From: Fluviibacter sp964498255
Lineage (GTDB): Bacteria; Pseudomonadota; Gammaproteobacteria; Burkholderiales; Rhodocyclaceae
Direction: 5' to 3'
DNA length: 64,000 nt
NCBI GenBank assembly: GCA_964498255.1
Contig: CAZCGW010000009.1
Coordinates: 1 to 64,000 of the forward strand
In this document: positions 24,514 to 34,018 of the stretch, piece by piece
Layout of the letters: every line of letters starts with the position of its first letter
Numbering within the stretch: the first letter of the stretch is position 1
Position numbers and translations under genes: made by a program
Notes under the pieces: model-generated
What the model saw: the letters and a program-made list of their open reading frames with translations, nothing else
What the model was told of the DNA's origin: nothing
Database searches by the model: none

Positions 24514-25977
24514 TTAGTCGATCGCCAGACAGGTGTACTTGGTGCTTAGATATTCATCGACACCGTGTTGAGAGCCTTCGCGGCCGAATCCCGATTGTTT
24601 GATGCCACCAAAAGGCGCCACTTCACTCGACATCAGGCCAGTATTAACGCCCACCATGCCATATTCCAGTGCCTCGGAAACGCGGAAGATGCGGTTGGTA
24701 TCTCGCGTGAAGAAATAGGCGGCTAGACCGAATTCTGTGTCGTTAGCCATCCGTATTGCCTCGGACTCATCGCTAAAAGCAAAAAGTGCAGCGACCGGTC
24801 CGAATATTTCCTCATGCATGATGCGCATGTTGGACCTAAGGTTTTTGATGACGGTTGGTTGATAGTAAAGCGCGCCTTGTGCGTCTGTTGCGCCTCCGGT
24901 GACGACTTCGGCACCTTGGCTGACGGCATCGCTCACCAGCGATTCGACTTTTGCCAGGCCGCTGGCATCAATTAGCGGGCCAATCTGTGCATTGCTTTCA
25001 AAGCCATGACTCACTTTGAGGGTGCGGACTTTGGCTGCCAGCTTGTCGGCAAAGACATCGAGGATGTCCTTATGCACCAGAAAGCGATTGGCGCAGACGC
25101 AGGTTTGCCCGCTATTGCGGTACTTGGATGCCATAGCGCCCTCAACAGCAGCATCCAGATCGGCATCGTCGAAAACAATAAAGGGTGCATTGCCTCCCAG
25201 CTCTAGCGAAAGTCGCTTGAGGCTGGGCGCGGATTGCGCCATCAACAGGCGGCCAACCTGGGTTGACCCGGTAAATGATAGTTTCCGTACGCGTGGGTCG
25301 CCGGTGAGAGCGGCACCAATTTCAGGGGCGGCATCAGCAGAACCCGTAACCACGTTAAAGACACCGGGTGGTATGCCGGCACGTTCAGCCAGCACAGCCA
25401 ATGCAAGCGCAGTGAGCGGTGTTTGTTCAGCGGGCTTAACCACCACGGTGCAACCCACGGCAAGGGCCGGGGCAACCTTGCGGGTAATCATCGCTGCGGG
25501 AAAGTTCCAAGGGGTAATTGCGGCACAAACGCCAACAGGTTCGCGTGTTACGAGCAAGCGTTTATCCGGCGTGTTGGAAGGCAGAATTTCACCGTTCACC
25601 CGACGCGCCTGCTCTGAAAACCACTCGACAAAGGAGGCGGCATAGGCGACCTCCCCAAGACTTTCTGTATAGACTTTGCCGCCTTCAGCAGTAATGAGGG
25701 TTGCCAGATCTTCTTTAGCCGCCTGAATCAGGTCATACCACTTGCGCAGAATTGCACTGCGGGTTTTGGCACTTTGGGCGCGCCAGGCAGGGAAAGCCGC
25801 CTCGGCAGCATCGATCGCCAAACGGGTTTCCGCAGCACCCATATCGGCTACGTTGCCAAGTAGTTGGCCATTGCCCGGATCGGCGACCGCGAAATGGTTT
25901 TGGCTCCCTAGCCATTGGCCATTGATATAGGCATCAGATCGAAGCAGCGAAGAATCGTTAAGGCGGGTCAGTGGCAT
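24514..25977 (-). CDS. gabD: succinate-semialdehyde dehydrogenase (NAD(P)+)
   Basis: A 487-residue aldehyde dehydrogenase with FTGSTQVGRLL, catalytic E259 in LELGGNAPF and catalytic Cys293 in NSGQTCVCANR, the form typical of GabD. It would oxidise succinate semialdehyde to succinate in GABA or 4-hydroxybutyrate use. No transaminase is adjacent, so the exact substrate is inferred from similarity. Confidence 0.88.
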   Translation of the reverse strand: MPLTRLNDSSLLRSDAYINGQWLGSQNHFAVADPGNGQLLGNVADMGAAETRLAIDAAEAAFPAWRAQSAKTRSAILRKWYDLIQAAKEDLATLITAEGGKVYTESLGEVAYAASFVEWFSEQARRVNGEILPSNTPDKRLLVTREPVGVCAAITPWNFPAAMITRKVAPALAVGCTVVVKPAEQTPLTALALAVLAERAGIPPGVFNVVTGSADAAPEIGAALTGDPRVRKLSFTGSTQVGRLLMAQSAPSLKRLSLELGGNAPFIVFDDADLDAAVEGAMASKYRNSGQTCVCANRFLVHKDILDVFADKLAAKVRTLKVSHGFESNAQIGPLIDASGLAKVESLVSDAVSQGAEVVTGGATDAQGALYYQPTVIKNLRSNMRIMHEEIFGPVAALFAFSDESEAIRMANDTEFGLAAYFFTRDTNRIFRVSEALEYGMVGVNTGLMSSEVAPFGGIKQSGFGREGSQHGVDEYLSTKYTCLAID

Positions 25978-26121
25978 TACAAACTTTCAAACGGGCAAAC
26001 AAGTGAAGAGATACAAGGCCAAGCGATAAATTCGCTTGCAGGCACAAGCAGGTTGCGCCACACTTTGAATCATATGACGAACTGCGTTTTGCTGCGACCC
26101 TCGCTCTGCCATGGATTTGTA

Positions 26122-26619
26122 ATGAAGCGGTTAATTGCGGCTGTTTGCCTGGGGTTGCTAACCCTGACCCTACTGGCCGGTTGCGCAAGCACGGGGGGCA
26201 AGGGCATCACCCGATTTGGTGACGACAACCTGCCACCGAGCACGCAAGGGCAGGAAGTGACCATTATGGCCATGCACCTGATTGATACGGGGTATCAGTT
26301 CGGGGGTAAAAACCCGCAGGCCGGTCTGGATTGCAGCGGCATGGTGAGTTGGTTGTATGGGCAGGCCGCAGAGTACCGATTAAAAGGCAGCGCGAAGGAT
26401 ATGGCCTCTCGTGGTCGGCAGATCACTCCCGCTGCGATTCGACCCGGTGATCTGGTGTTTTTTAACACCCGTGGATTTAGTTATTCACACGTAGGTATTT
26501 ATATCGGCGATCAACGCTTTATTCACGCGCCGAACAGCAAAGGCAAAGTGCGCATCGATCGCCTGGATCAGGGTTGGTTTGCAACGCGGTTTGAGGAGTC
26601 TCGTAGTTACTTTGATTAA
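26122..26619 (+). CDS. NlpC/P60 lipoprotein hydrolase
   Basis: A 165-residue lipoprotein: signal sequence with lipobox LAGC (C21), then an NlpC/P60 domain with catalytic C71 in LDCSGMVSWLYG, H123 in SHVGIYIGD and H135 in FIHAP. It likely cleaves peptidoglycan stem peptides. The start at 26122 is chosen for the signal peptide; the frame is open 69 codons further. It lies 144 bases from the divergent gabD and converges on fumC. Confidence 0.88.
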   Translation: MKRLIAAVCLGLLTLTLLAGCASTGGKGITRFGDDNLPPSTQGQEVTIMAMHLIDTGYQFGGKNPQAGLDCSGMVSWLYGQAAEYRLKGSAKDMASRGRQITPAAIRPGDLVFFNTRGFSYSHVGIYIGDQRFIHAPNSKGKVRIDRLDQGWFATRFEESRSYFD

Positions 26620-26627
26620 ATGCGTTA

Positions 26628-28037
26628 TTAATTGCCTTCGGCTATATACGGGTGAACCATTTTTCTTGGGTCAATGATTCGATCGAAATCTTCGGCGGAA
26701 ACGTGCTTGAGAGCTAAAGCAGCATCGCGCAAAGTGAGATCGTGAGCCAGCGCATGATGCGCGATTTCTGACGCCTTGTCATAGCCAATCACCGGCGTCA
26801 GTGCAGTCACCAGCATCAACGATCGATCAAGGTGAGATTGAATATTTCTCAGATTGGGCGTTGTATCCTTTACGAGGAACTTCGCAAAGTTAGTGCAGCC
26901 ATCCGAGAGCAGATTGAGTGAACCCATGACGTTATGAATGATCAGGGGCTTATAGACATTCATCTCCAGATAGCCGCTGGCCCCGCCTAGCGACACGGCC
27001 ATGTCGTTGGCCATCACTTGTGCCGCAATCATCGAAAGTGCTTCGGCCTGAGTTGGGTTCACTTTGCCGGGCATAATCGATGAGCCGGGCTCGTTAGCGG
27101 GTAGGTTTAGCTCGGCAAAGCCAGCGCGCGGCCCGCATGCGAGCAGTCGTATATCGTTGGCGATTTTATAGAGTGAGACGGCCAGCGTTTTTAAGGTGCC
27201 GGAAAGTTGTACCAGTGCGTCATGGGCGCCTTGCACGGTAAATTTATTCGGCGCCGCTACGAAAGGCAGGCCGGTGAGCTTCGAAATCTCAGCCGCCATC
27301 GCTTCATCAAAGCCTTGGGGGGCGTTGAGACCTGTGCCCACGGCGGTGCCGCCAATCGATAATTTATAGACATCGGGCAATGCACACTGGATGCGGACGA
27401 TGTCGTCATCAAGCATGCCGACATAACCGGACCATTCCTGGCCTAATGTGATCGGTGTTGCATCCTGCATATGCGTACGACCAATCTTGACGATATCTTT
27501 CCAGGCTTCGGCTTTTTCATGCAGGAAGTTTCTGAGTAGGGTCAAGGCAGGAAGCAACTGGTGCACCGTGGCCATGGCTGCCGCCATGTACATGGCAGTG
27601 GGGAAATTGTCATTAGATGACTGGGACATGTTTACATGGTCATTAGGATGAACCGGTGTCTTACTGCCGAGTTCGGTGCCTGCAAGCTGGCAGCAACGAT
27701 TAGAAATGACCTCGTTGATATTCATGTTGAACTGCGTGCCACTGCCCGTCATCCAGACGTGTAGCGGAAACATGGCGTCATGGTGACCCGCGAGAATTTC
27801 GTCGCACGCGCGTTCAATCAGTGTGGCAGCGTGTTTGTCTAGCCGATTGCCAGAGCTATTCACCCGCGCAGCGGCTTTTTTCAGAATGGCATAGGCCCCG
27901 ATCATTTCGGTGGGCATAAGATCTTTGCCGATGCTGAAGTACGTCAGGGACCGCTGGGTTTGTGCTCCCCAGAGTTTATCGGCAGGAACCTCGATCTCCC
28001 CAAGACTATCGCTTTCAGTACGAAACCCGGCGCTCAT
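26628..28037 (-). CDS. fumC: class II fumarate hydratase
   Basis: A 469-residue oxygen-stable fumarase interconverting fumarate and malate. The superfamily signature GSSIMPGKVNPTQ and the NMNINEVI and HPNDHVNMSQSSND segments are intact. GGAG precedes the ATG at 28037. It lies 75 bases downstream of mtgA on the same strand. Confidence 0.95.
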   Translation of the reverse strand: MSAGFRTESDSLGEIEVPADKLWGAQTQRSLTYFSIGKDLMPTEMIGAYAILKKAAARVNSSGNRLDKHAATLIERACDEILAGHHDAMFPLHVWMTGSGTQFNMNINEVISNRCCQLAGTELGSKTPVHPNDHVNMSQSSNDNFPTAMYMAAAMATVHQLLPALTLLRNFLHEKAEAWKDIVKIGRTHMQDATPITLGQEWSGYVGMLDDDIVRIQCALPDVYKLSIGGTAVGTGLNAPQGFDEAMAAEISKLTGLPFVAAPNKFTVQGAHDALVQLSGTLKTLAVSLYKIANDIRLLACGPRAGFAELNLPANEPGSSIMPGKVNPTQAEALSMIAAQVMANDMAVSLGGASGYLEMNVYKPLIIHNVMGSLNLLSDGCTNFAKFLVKDTTPNLRNIQSHLDRSLMLVTALTPVIGYDKASEIAHHALAHDLTLRDAALALKHVSAEDFDRIIDPRKMVHPYIAEGN

Positions 28038-28112
28038 GGATTGCTCCAATCTTTTGCAAGAGGTTTAACTTCTAGGTACATCTTAAACCGGATAAGAACA
28101 AACATCTACGCA

Positions 28113-28820
28113 CTAGCGTGTTGGGGGGGTAGCAACCTTATTCATGCGTTCTAGAATGACTTCGGTCTGTCTTGCTAGACCCTCGGTTTCGCCCTTGCGG
28201 TCATAGTACTGAGGACTGGGCACCATAGAGGCCAGCATAGCTGCCTGGTATTCATTGAGTTCGTTAGCGGAAATACCAAAGTAATGCCGCGATGCCGCTT
28301 CGGCACCAAAGATACCGGTGCCCCATTCGATCTCATTCATATACACCTCGAGAATGCGGCGCTTGCTCCAGGTGCTTTCAATCATGAGTGTAATGAGCGC
28401 TTCTTCGCCCTTTCGGATAAAGCTTTTCTCTGGCCAGAGAAAGAGGTTTTTGGCTAGTTGCTGGGTGATGGTGGAGCCACCCGCAGCGATGCGACCTCGC
28501 TTCTCGTTCTTGGCAAATGCTTTCTGGATGCCGTCTAGATCAAACCCGTTGTGCTGCATGAACTTGCTGTCTTCGGCGGCAATTAGCGCGCGCTTCAGAT
28601 TGGGCGAAATGAATCCGTAAGAGACCCAAGTCTGCTGCAGTTTTGCACCCGGGTTCTTTTTTTGTAGTTCAGCGAGTCGAATTTTCATGAACTGGGTGGG
28701 GCCGGGTTCGTACACCTTCCAGACCAGGACCCAGGCGAAAAACCAGAGTTGTACGAGCAAAAACAGACCCATCAACGTCAAAAAAATCCGGAGCAGCCAG
28801 CGTGGTCGACGTTGAGACAT
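28113..28820 (-). CDS. mtgA: monofunctional peptidoglycan transglycosylase
   Basis: A 235-residue GT51 enzyme with an N-terminal membrane anchor (about 9-34), catalytic Glu in AAEDSKFMQHNGFD, and the GGSTITQQLAKNLFL and EVYMNEIEWG motifs. It polymerises lipid II into glycan strands at the periplasmic face. It starts 5 bases after aroE in the envelope operon. Confidence 0.95.
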   Translation of the reverse strand: MSQRRPRWLLRIFLTLMGLFLLVQLWFFAWVLVWKVYEPGPTQFMKIRLAELQKKNPGAKLQQTWVSYGFISPNLKRALIAAEDSKFMQHNGFDLDGIQKAFAKNEKRGRIAAGGSTITQQLAKNLFLWPEKSFIRKGEEALITLMIESTWSKRRILEVYMNEIEWGTGIFGAEAASRHYFGISANELNEYQAAMLASMVPSPQYYDRKGETEGLARQTEVILERMNKVATPPTR

Positions 28821-28825
28821 GGCGC

Positions 28826-29707
28826 TTATTTTTTAGCGAGTTGTTCGCGCAATGCGTTGTAAACCGGCTGGGTTTCTGGATGGATCCCTCGCCAGAGGGT
28901 AAAGGCAACTGCTGCTTGTTCTACCAGCATGCCCAGGCCATCTGCGAGATGCGTTACGCCCGCGGTACGTTGAGCCTCAAGAAATGGCGTGAGGGCTTTG
29001 CCGTACATCATGTCATAAGCAAAGCCGTCGTTAGCGATGGCGCCATCAGGGAGTCCAATAGCTTCGCCGCCGAGGCTTGCGCTCGTGGCGTTAATCACGA
29101 TATCGAAGGCACCGGTTGTGCCGACGATCTCCGGTAGGGCATCCAGTCCGCAACCATGTAGCAGACAGCCCGCTGTGACAGCGTGCGGCGCGAAGAGATT
29201 TGCTAACTCGCCGGCTCTGGTGGCGGTGCGGTTAGCGATGACTAAGGTGTTAGGCGCTGCGGCCAGTAGCGGCAAGATCACGCCGCGTGTCGCTCCGCCT
29301 GCGCCGAGTAGGAGAATGCGTTTATTGCGCAGGCTAAGACCGTGACGTTGCTGTAGGTCATTGAGTAGGCCTTGCCCGTCGGTGTTATCTCCCATCAGGC
29401 CATCGCTAGTCCAGGCCAATGTATTCACCGCGCCAGCCATGGCTGCGCGCTCGGATAAAGCGCCGTGCTGTTTAGCGTAAGACCAGGCGGCTTCTTTGTG
29501 CGGCACGGTGATGTTGACGCCCCGGAAGCCTTCTCGAGGCAATTGCTCCAGTGTATTGGTCAAGTCTGCGGGGGCAACATCGATCGCGGTGTAGCGTAAC
29601 TTCTGGCTGGTTTGCGCAGCAAATGCCGCGTGAATCTGCGGTGACATGGAGTGATGAATGGGGTGACCAAGAACGGCGTAATCATCCAGCGGGAGTGAAA
29701 TAGTCAT
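28826..29707 (-). CDS. aroE: shikimate dehydrogenase (NADP+)
   Basis: A 293-residue enzyme reducing 3-dehydroshikimate to shikimate in aromatic amino acid synthesis. The substrate site PIHHSMSP, catalytic Lys in NITVPHKE, Asp in GDNTDGQG and the nucleotide loop LGAGGATRG are present. Its start overlaps the TonB-like gene by 4 bases (ATGA type). Confidence 0.95.
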   Translation of the reverse strand: MTISLPLDDYAVLGHPIHHSMSPQIHAAFAAQTSQKLRYTAIDVAPADLTNTLEQLPREGFRGVNITVPHKEAAWSYAKQHGALSERAAMAGAVNTLAWTSDGLMGDNTDGQGLLNDLQQRHGLSLRNKRILLLGAGGATRGVILPLLAAAPNTLVIANRTATRAGELANLFAPHAVTAGCLLHGCGLDALPEIVGTTGAFDIVINATSASLGGEAIGLPDGAIANDGFAYDMMYGKALTPFLEAQRTAGVTHLADGLGMLVEQAAVAFTLWRGIHPETQPVYNALREQLAKK

Positions 29708-30498
29708 CGGGTTTCCAATGCATCGCCCCGGGTGAAGTTCCAGGTGCGGGTAATGTCTAGATAGTCTGTTTCTTTACGAATATCCGGGGGAAAGGGCGCA
29801 AATGGAGACCCCATCATAACGATTCGTTTGGCGGCCTCATCCAGCACTTTGTTGCCAGAGGAGCGCACAACGATAATACGGTCGACGCTGCCATCCGGGC
29901 GCAAAGCGACTGAGAGCACAAGGGAGCCAAAGAATTTGCCGCGCGCTTCTTCCGGATAGTTCATGGCGCCAATGCGTTCGACCTTGTTACGCCAGTCCGA
30001 TAGATATTGGCTGTAACGGTAGTCTTTCATGTTGGGCGTCAAGGTCACGCGTCTTCCGGTACCGACTGTGCCGCCAGCAGTTGGTGTGCTGGTTGTTGAT
30101 GCATTAAGTTGGGGAGCAGGGCGCGATGCCAGATCGGAGGCGTTGGGCAAAATGGCGCTGCGGGCTGTTTTAGTTGTAGGTTTGATCACCTCGGCACGTG
30201 CAGCTTTGCGTTGTTTGCTAGCAACGTTTGCGCTTGGCTGCTGAGTGCCTTCATTGTTGCGAGGCATCGACTGGCTTGCCGCGCGAAAGGAGACGGTGAT
30301 GGATTTGTCGCCGCGCTCCGGGAGTTTGATCCCGTATCGGGGCGCGAGAATAAAGAGGTGTGCAACGAAAGAGAGCCCCAGCGCTATCCACAACAAGCGG
30401 TCACTGAACAGCAAGCGCCAACCCAGCGGCTTAGGCGACCAGGGTTCCTGGTCGGCCGGCTGGTTTTGTGTAGGCGTGCTTGTGGGCGCTGCGGACAT
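29704..30498 (-). CDS. TonB C-terminal domain protein
   Basis: A 264-residue protein: short cytoplasmic N-terminus, one membrane helix (about 33-52), a long Ser/Thr/Ala/Pro-rich periplasmic linker, and a TonB-type C-terminal domain (YPEEARGKFFGSLVLSVAL, then RPDGSVDRI). No ExbB or ExbD lies nearby. Conserved between an RNB exonuclease and aroE in Burkholderiales, it may be a dedicated envelope protein rather than an iron-transport TonB. Role unknown. Confidence 0.8.
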   Translation of the reverse strand: MSAAPTSTPTQNQPADQEPWSPKPLGWRLLFSDRLLWIALGLSFVAHLFILAPRYGIKLPERGDKSITVSFRAASQSMPRNNEGTQQPSANVASKQRKAARAEVIKPTTKTARSAILPNASDLASRPAPQLNASTTSTPTAGGTVGTGRRVTLTPNMKDYRYSQYLSDWRNKVERIGAMNYPEEARGKFFGSLVLSVALRPDGSVDRIIVVRSSGNKVLDEAAKRIVMMGSPFAPFPPDIRKETDYLDITRTWNFTRGDALETR

Positions 30499-30540
30499 AC
30501 CGCTATTGTAGTCCGAGCGTTCGTCTGTCTGGTGGTCGGG

Positions 30541-32580
30541 TTATTCGGACGTTGCCGGCGCTGAGGATTCAGGCTCTACCGGCATTTCGTTTTTCTCTGC
30601 CAGGTCTTCTTCGGCCTCAACCAGTGCGTCTTCCATAGGCACTTCGTCCAGTAGCTCCAGGTCTTCATCGCTCGGCGCATTGTCGCTTGCCAGCAGCCAT
30701 TCGAAGCGGCTATGAATACTTAGTTCCAGGAAGTCGGGCTGGCCAAGCGTGAGGCGCATACGGCTGCCGGGAGCCGTCTCTGGCGCGGAGGGCACCTGTA
30801 CTACCAGCGGCAGGCCGTCGATCCGAACATTGGGGGCGTTGCGCATGGCCGTGCCTTCAACCTGTTCTGTACCTGTTTGCTGCAACCAGCGCAGACACCA
30901 GTAACGCTCCATGCGGCGCTGGAAGTCGGCATAGCCTGAATACGTGAGATCGAAGTCTCTCATTGCGGCAAAAAGTTCCGCCGAACGCGGCGCAAATGGG
31001 GCGGGTTTTTCAGACAGAACCGCAATAAGTTGCCATTGATTGATCAGATCTGAATAACGACGAAGCGGCGATGTGCTCCAGGCATAACAGGCCACGCCCA
31101 GACCCTCGTGCGGAATGGCCGAGGTCGTCATGCGGACTTTGCCGGCAACTTGGCCGCGGTAGAGGCCTGGCACGCCTTTGTCGGCCAGCAATTGACCCCA
31201 CGTGGCATTGGCCAGAATCATCAATTCGGCGACGAGCATGTCGACGGGGCTGCCGCGTTTGCGCGCTTCAATGCGCACAGTACAGGCTGCCGGGTTGAGA
31301 ATTTCACCGGTAGCTTTATCGTGTAACGGACCGTCGATCTGGTAGTGGTAATCATGTAGGCCGGCTTGAGCCGAGGCCTTGCCTCGGCGTCCGGCACAAG
31401 CGCCGGCAAATTGCCAGAGGGTGCGCAAGGTGTCGCCGTAGGCGCAATCAGGGGTGTCTCCCGCGTTCAAGCGTTCCGCATCCATGAGCGGTTCTAATTC
31501 ATGCAAGCGAAGATTGGCAGCAATCGGCACACGTTCTATGCGTGATTCGTGACTCAGTATTTCAAAGTCTTCGCTTACGTTCAGGTAAAGCGATAGTGCC
31601 GGACAGGCTTTGCCTTCAGCCAGTGTAAAACGCGATACGAGATCATCGGGCAGCATGGTGATCTTGTGGCCGGGCATGTACACCGTTGAGAGGCGGGCGC
31701 GCGCAACCGCGTCATGTGGCGAACCCGGCAGAATGCCGAGACCGGGAGCTGCGATATGAACGCCGATGCGCCAGCCGATACCCGGTAGGCGTGTTACCGA
31801 TAGTGCATCATCAATCTCGGTGGTGTTGGCATCATCAATCGATACGGCTTGCACATCCGCAAGCGGCAAGTCGCCATGCGCGGCAGGTTCAGGCAATTCC
31901 GGAAAGCCAATGCCCTTAGGGAAGCGCTCTGCGGCAAAACGACGGAAGTGCCAGTGATAGGCATCCGGGAATGCGCCGCAACGTAAAAGTAATGCGGCGG
32001 CAGACTCGTTGGTCTTCTCGCAAGCGGCTTCAAAGGCTTTGACTTCAGGTCGGTTGCGGTCGGGCTGTACGAGCAGGGCATCGACCTGATCGATGAGCTC
32101 TGGAGGTAAAGCGCCGTCCACCAGTTGTGTGACCATGCGCTCGATGGCTTCTGCCTGGAGGCGTTTCTTTTCTGCACCAGCGAGTGCCGCTTTTAGAATT
32201 TCTGGTGGGGCACGGCGGAACATGCCTTTGCCACGGCGATGAAAGTAAAGCGGCGCGTTCTGCATGCCCAGGAGCAATGCGGTCGCTTCGATTGCAGACG
32301 GCGCATGACCATAATAGTCTGCCGCGAAATCAGCAAAGCCGAAGTCTGTCTCTGGTGCGCACTCCCAGAGAAATGCCGCATCCATATCGGCAGCCAGCGG
32401 TTCTGCTGCGGGTAGTAATTGTGCGGGGGAGGGATCGCGAAAGCGCAAAAGCACTTGCGCAGCTTTCAGCTTCTGACGTTTGCCACCGGGCAGCTCTACC
32501 TGCAGCGCCGTATTCTGGTCTGCCTGAATGGTCGCTGCACGAAAACTACCGCTTTCCTCAAAGAGGACGTATTCACTCAT
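30541..32580 (-). CDS. RNB-domain exoribonuclease (RNase II family)
   Basis: A 679-residue 3'-5' exoribonuclease. The RNB catalytic segment SIDDANTTEIDDALSV has the Asp cluster that binds metal, and STSPLRRYSDLINQWQL is the second signature. The N-terminal RNA-binding domains look shortened compared with E. coli RNase II or RNase R, and the C-terminus is a strongly acidic tail (last 45 residues or so). It lies 15 bases after uppP. Confidence 0.9.
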   Translation of the reverse strand: MSEYVLFEESGSFRAATIQADQNTALQVELPGGKRQKLKAAQVLLRFRDPSPAQLLPAAEPLAADMDAAFLWECAPETDFGFADFAADYYGHAPSAIEATALLLGMQNAPLYFHRRGKGMFRRAPPEILKAALAGAEKKRLQAEAIERMVTQLVDGALPPELIDQVDALLVQPDRNRPEVKAFEAACEKTNESAAALLLRCGAFPDAYHWHFRRFAAERFPKGIGFPELPEPAAHGDLPLADVQAVSIDDANTTEIDDALSVTRLPGIGWRIGVHIAAPGLGILPGSPHDAVARARLSTVYMPGHKITMLPDDLVSRFTLAEGKACPALSLYLNVSEDFEILSHESRIERVPIAANLRLHELEPLMDAERLNAGDTPDCAYGDTLRTLWQFAGACAGRRGKASAQAGLHDYHYQIDGPLHDKATGEILNPAACTVRIEARKRGSPVDMLVAELMILANATWGQLLADKGVPGLYRGQVAGKVRMTTSAIPHEGLGVACYAWSTSPLRRYSDLINQWQLIAVLSEKPAPFAPRSAELFAAMRDFDLTYSGYADFQRRMERYWCLRWLQQTGTEQVEGTAMRNAPNVRIDGLPLVVQVPSAPETAPGSRMRLTLGQPDFLELSIHSRFEWLLASDNAPSDEDLELLDEVPMEDALVEAEEDLAEKNEMPVEPESSAPATSE

Positions 32581-32595
32581 GATTTGGCCGTAGCG

Positions 32596-33420
32596 TTAGT
32601 GGGCAGACCAGCTGACGACACCGGTGTAGGCTGTGATCAGAACGATCAGGCCAAAAACGATCCGGTACCAGGCAAAGATAATAAAGTTATGCGTGGTGAT
32701 ATAGCGAAGCAGCCAGCGAATACAAAGGAATGCCGAGATAAATGCAGAGATAAAGCCAACGGCCCACATGCTCAGATCGGTGTTCTGGATCGTCGCCCAC
32801 TCTTTGTAGACTTGGTAAATCGTGGCAACGCCGAGTGTGGGAATAGCCAGAAAGAAAGAGAACTCGGTAGCCGCTTTACGGGATAGCCCCATGAGCAAAC
32901 CGCCAATGATGGTGGCGCCAGAACGTGATGTGCCCGGAATTAGCGCCAGTGCCTGTATGCAGCCCAGCATCAGCGCATCTTTGAATGTGAGGTCGTCGAC
33001 CGATGGCACGCGAACGCGGTGCTGGCGCTTTTCTGCCCAGAAGATAAACAGCGCGCCGATGATGAAAGCAGCCGCTACTGAGATCGGATTAAACAGGTGG
33101 GCTTTAATGGTCTTGTGAAATAACAGACCCAGAATGGCCAGAGGCATGAAGGCAACCGCAACGTTGATAATCAGGCGTTGCGATTTGCGGCTGGTCGTGC
33201 AGGAGGCAATGGTTTCCCACAGCCGTGAGCGATATTCCCAGACGACAGCCAGAATGGCGCCGAACTGGATAACGATTTCGAAGATCTTGCCGGCTTCATC
33301 GTTGAAATCGAGCAGATCGCCCGCCAGAATCAGGTGGCCGGTCGAAGAAATCGGTAGGAATTCGGTGAGACCCTCGACAACGCCGAGAATGAGGGCTTTA
33401 AGCAGCAGAACGGTATCCAT
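32596..33420 (-). CDS. uppP: undecaprenyl-diphosphate phosphatase
   Basis: A 274-residue integral membrane phosphatase (BacA family) that recycles the C55 lipid carrier for cell-wall synthesis. Both active-site loops are present: GVVEGLTEFLPISSTGHLIL and PGTSRSGATIIGGLL. First gene of the uppP-RNB-TonB-like-aroE-mtgA run. Confidence 0.95.
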   Translation of the reverse strand: MDTVLLLKALILGVVEGLTEFLPISSTGHLILAGDLLDFNDEAGKIFEIVIQFGAILAVVWEYRSRLWETIASCTTSRKSQRLIINVAVAFMPLAILGLLFHKTIKAHLFNPISVAAAFIIGALFIFWAEKRQHRVRVPSVDDLTFKDALMLGCIQALALIPGTSRSGATIIGGLLMGLSRKAATEFSFFLAIPTLGVATIYQVYKEWATIQNTDLSMWAVGFISAFISAFLCIRWLLRYITTHNFIIFAWYRIVFGLIVLITAYTGVVSWSAH

Positions 33421-33494
33421 GCGGGGGTCTTTGTCAGCAAGAAATCAGGCCGTGATTCTAACATCCGCTGGCCGCGCCCAGACTAACGGCCGAT

Positions 33495-33965
33495 TTAGTG
33501 ATCGCGGTTGTCTGGATGGTGTTCGACGTGCTTATTTATCGGCCAGAATTTCTGCATTTCGATGAACAGGAAAGAGGCTGACCAGGTAATGAGCACAAAG
33601 CCCGTCAGCGCTTCAAGGCCAGGCAAGAATCGTAGATCACCATTGGCGGCGACATCACCAAAACCAACGGTCGTGAATGAGATCCACGAAAGATAGACGC
33701 AGTCACTTAACAGATCTGCCGTTGTCATACCGAACAGGCTGCCCATGCCATTTTGCACCATGGTGTAAAAGCCTAGGGCAAATACCCAGATTTCAACGGC
33801 GTGAGCGATCAGAATGAAGAACACGCCCAGCAATACCCGGTAACGTGGTGGTACGTTCGACAGATTGGGCAAGTGGCGCGCTAGGCTGTAGAGCGTTTCA
33901 TAATGAATGAACACAGCGGCGGCAATCAGTGCGCCGTTAAATGCCCAAGTCAGTAAAGAGTGCAT
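33495..33965 (-). CDS. two-helix potassium-type ion channel
   Basis: A 156-residue membrane protein with an N-terminal helix, two helices flanking a re-entrant pore loop, and the selectivity-filter-like TTVGFGDV. This is the Ion_trans_2 fold of simple K+ channels. Compared with TVGYGD the Tyr is Phe, as in some K+ channels. No RCK or ligand-binding domain is fused. Gating is unknown. Confidence 0.82.
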   Translation of the reverse strand: MHSLLTWAFNGALIAAAVFIHYETLYSLARHLPNLSNVPPRYRVLLGVFFILIAHAVEIWVFALGFYTMVQNGMGSLFGMTTADLLSDCVYLSWISFTTVGFGDVAANGDLRFLPGLEALTGFVLITWSASFLFIEMQKFWPINKHVEHHPDNRDH

Positions 33966-34018
33966 GCCAAATGTCTGGATGAGAAGTTAATTTGCCAATC
34001 GTAGCACCCTCAGGGCGT

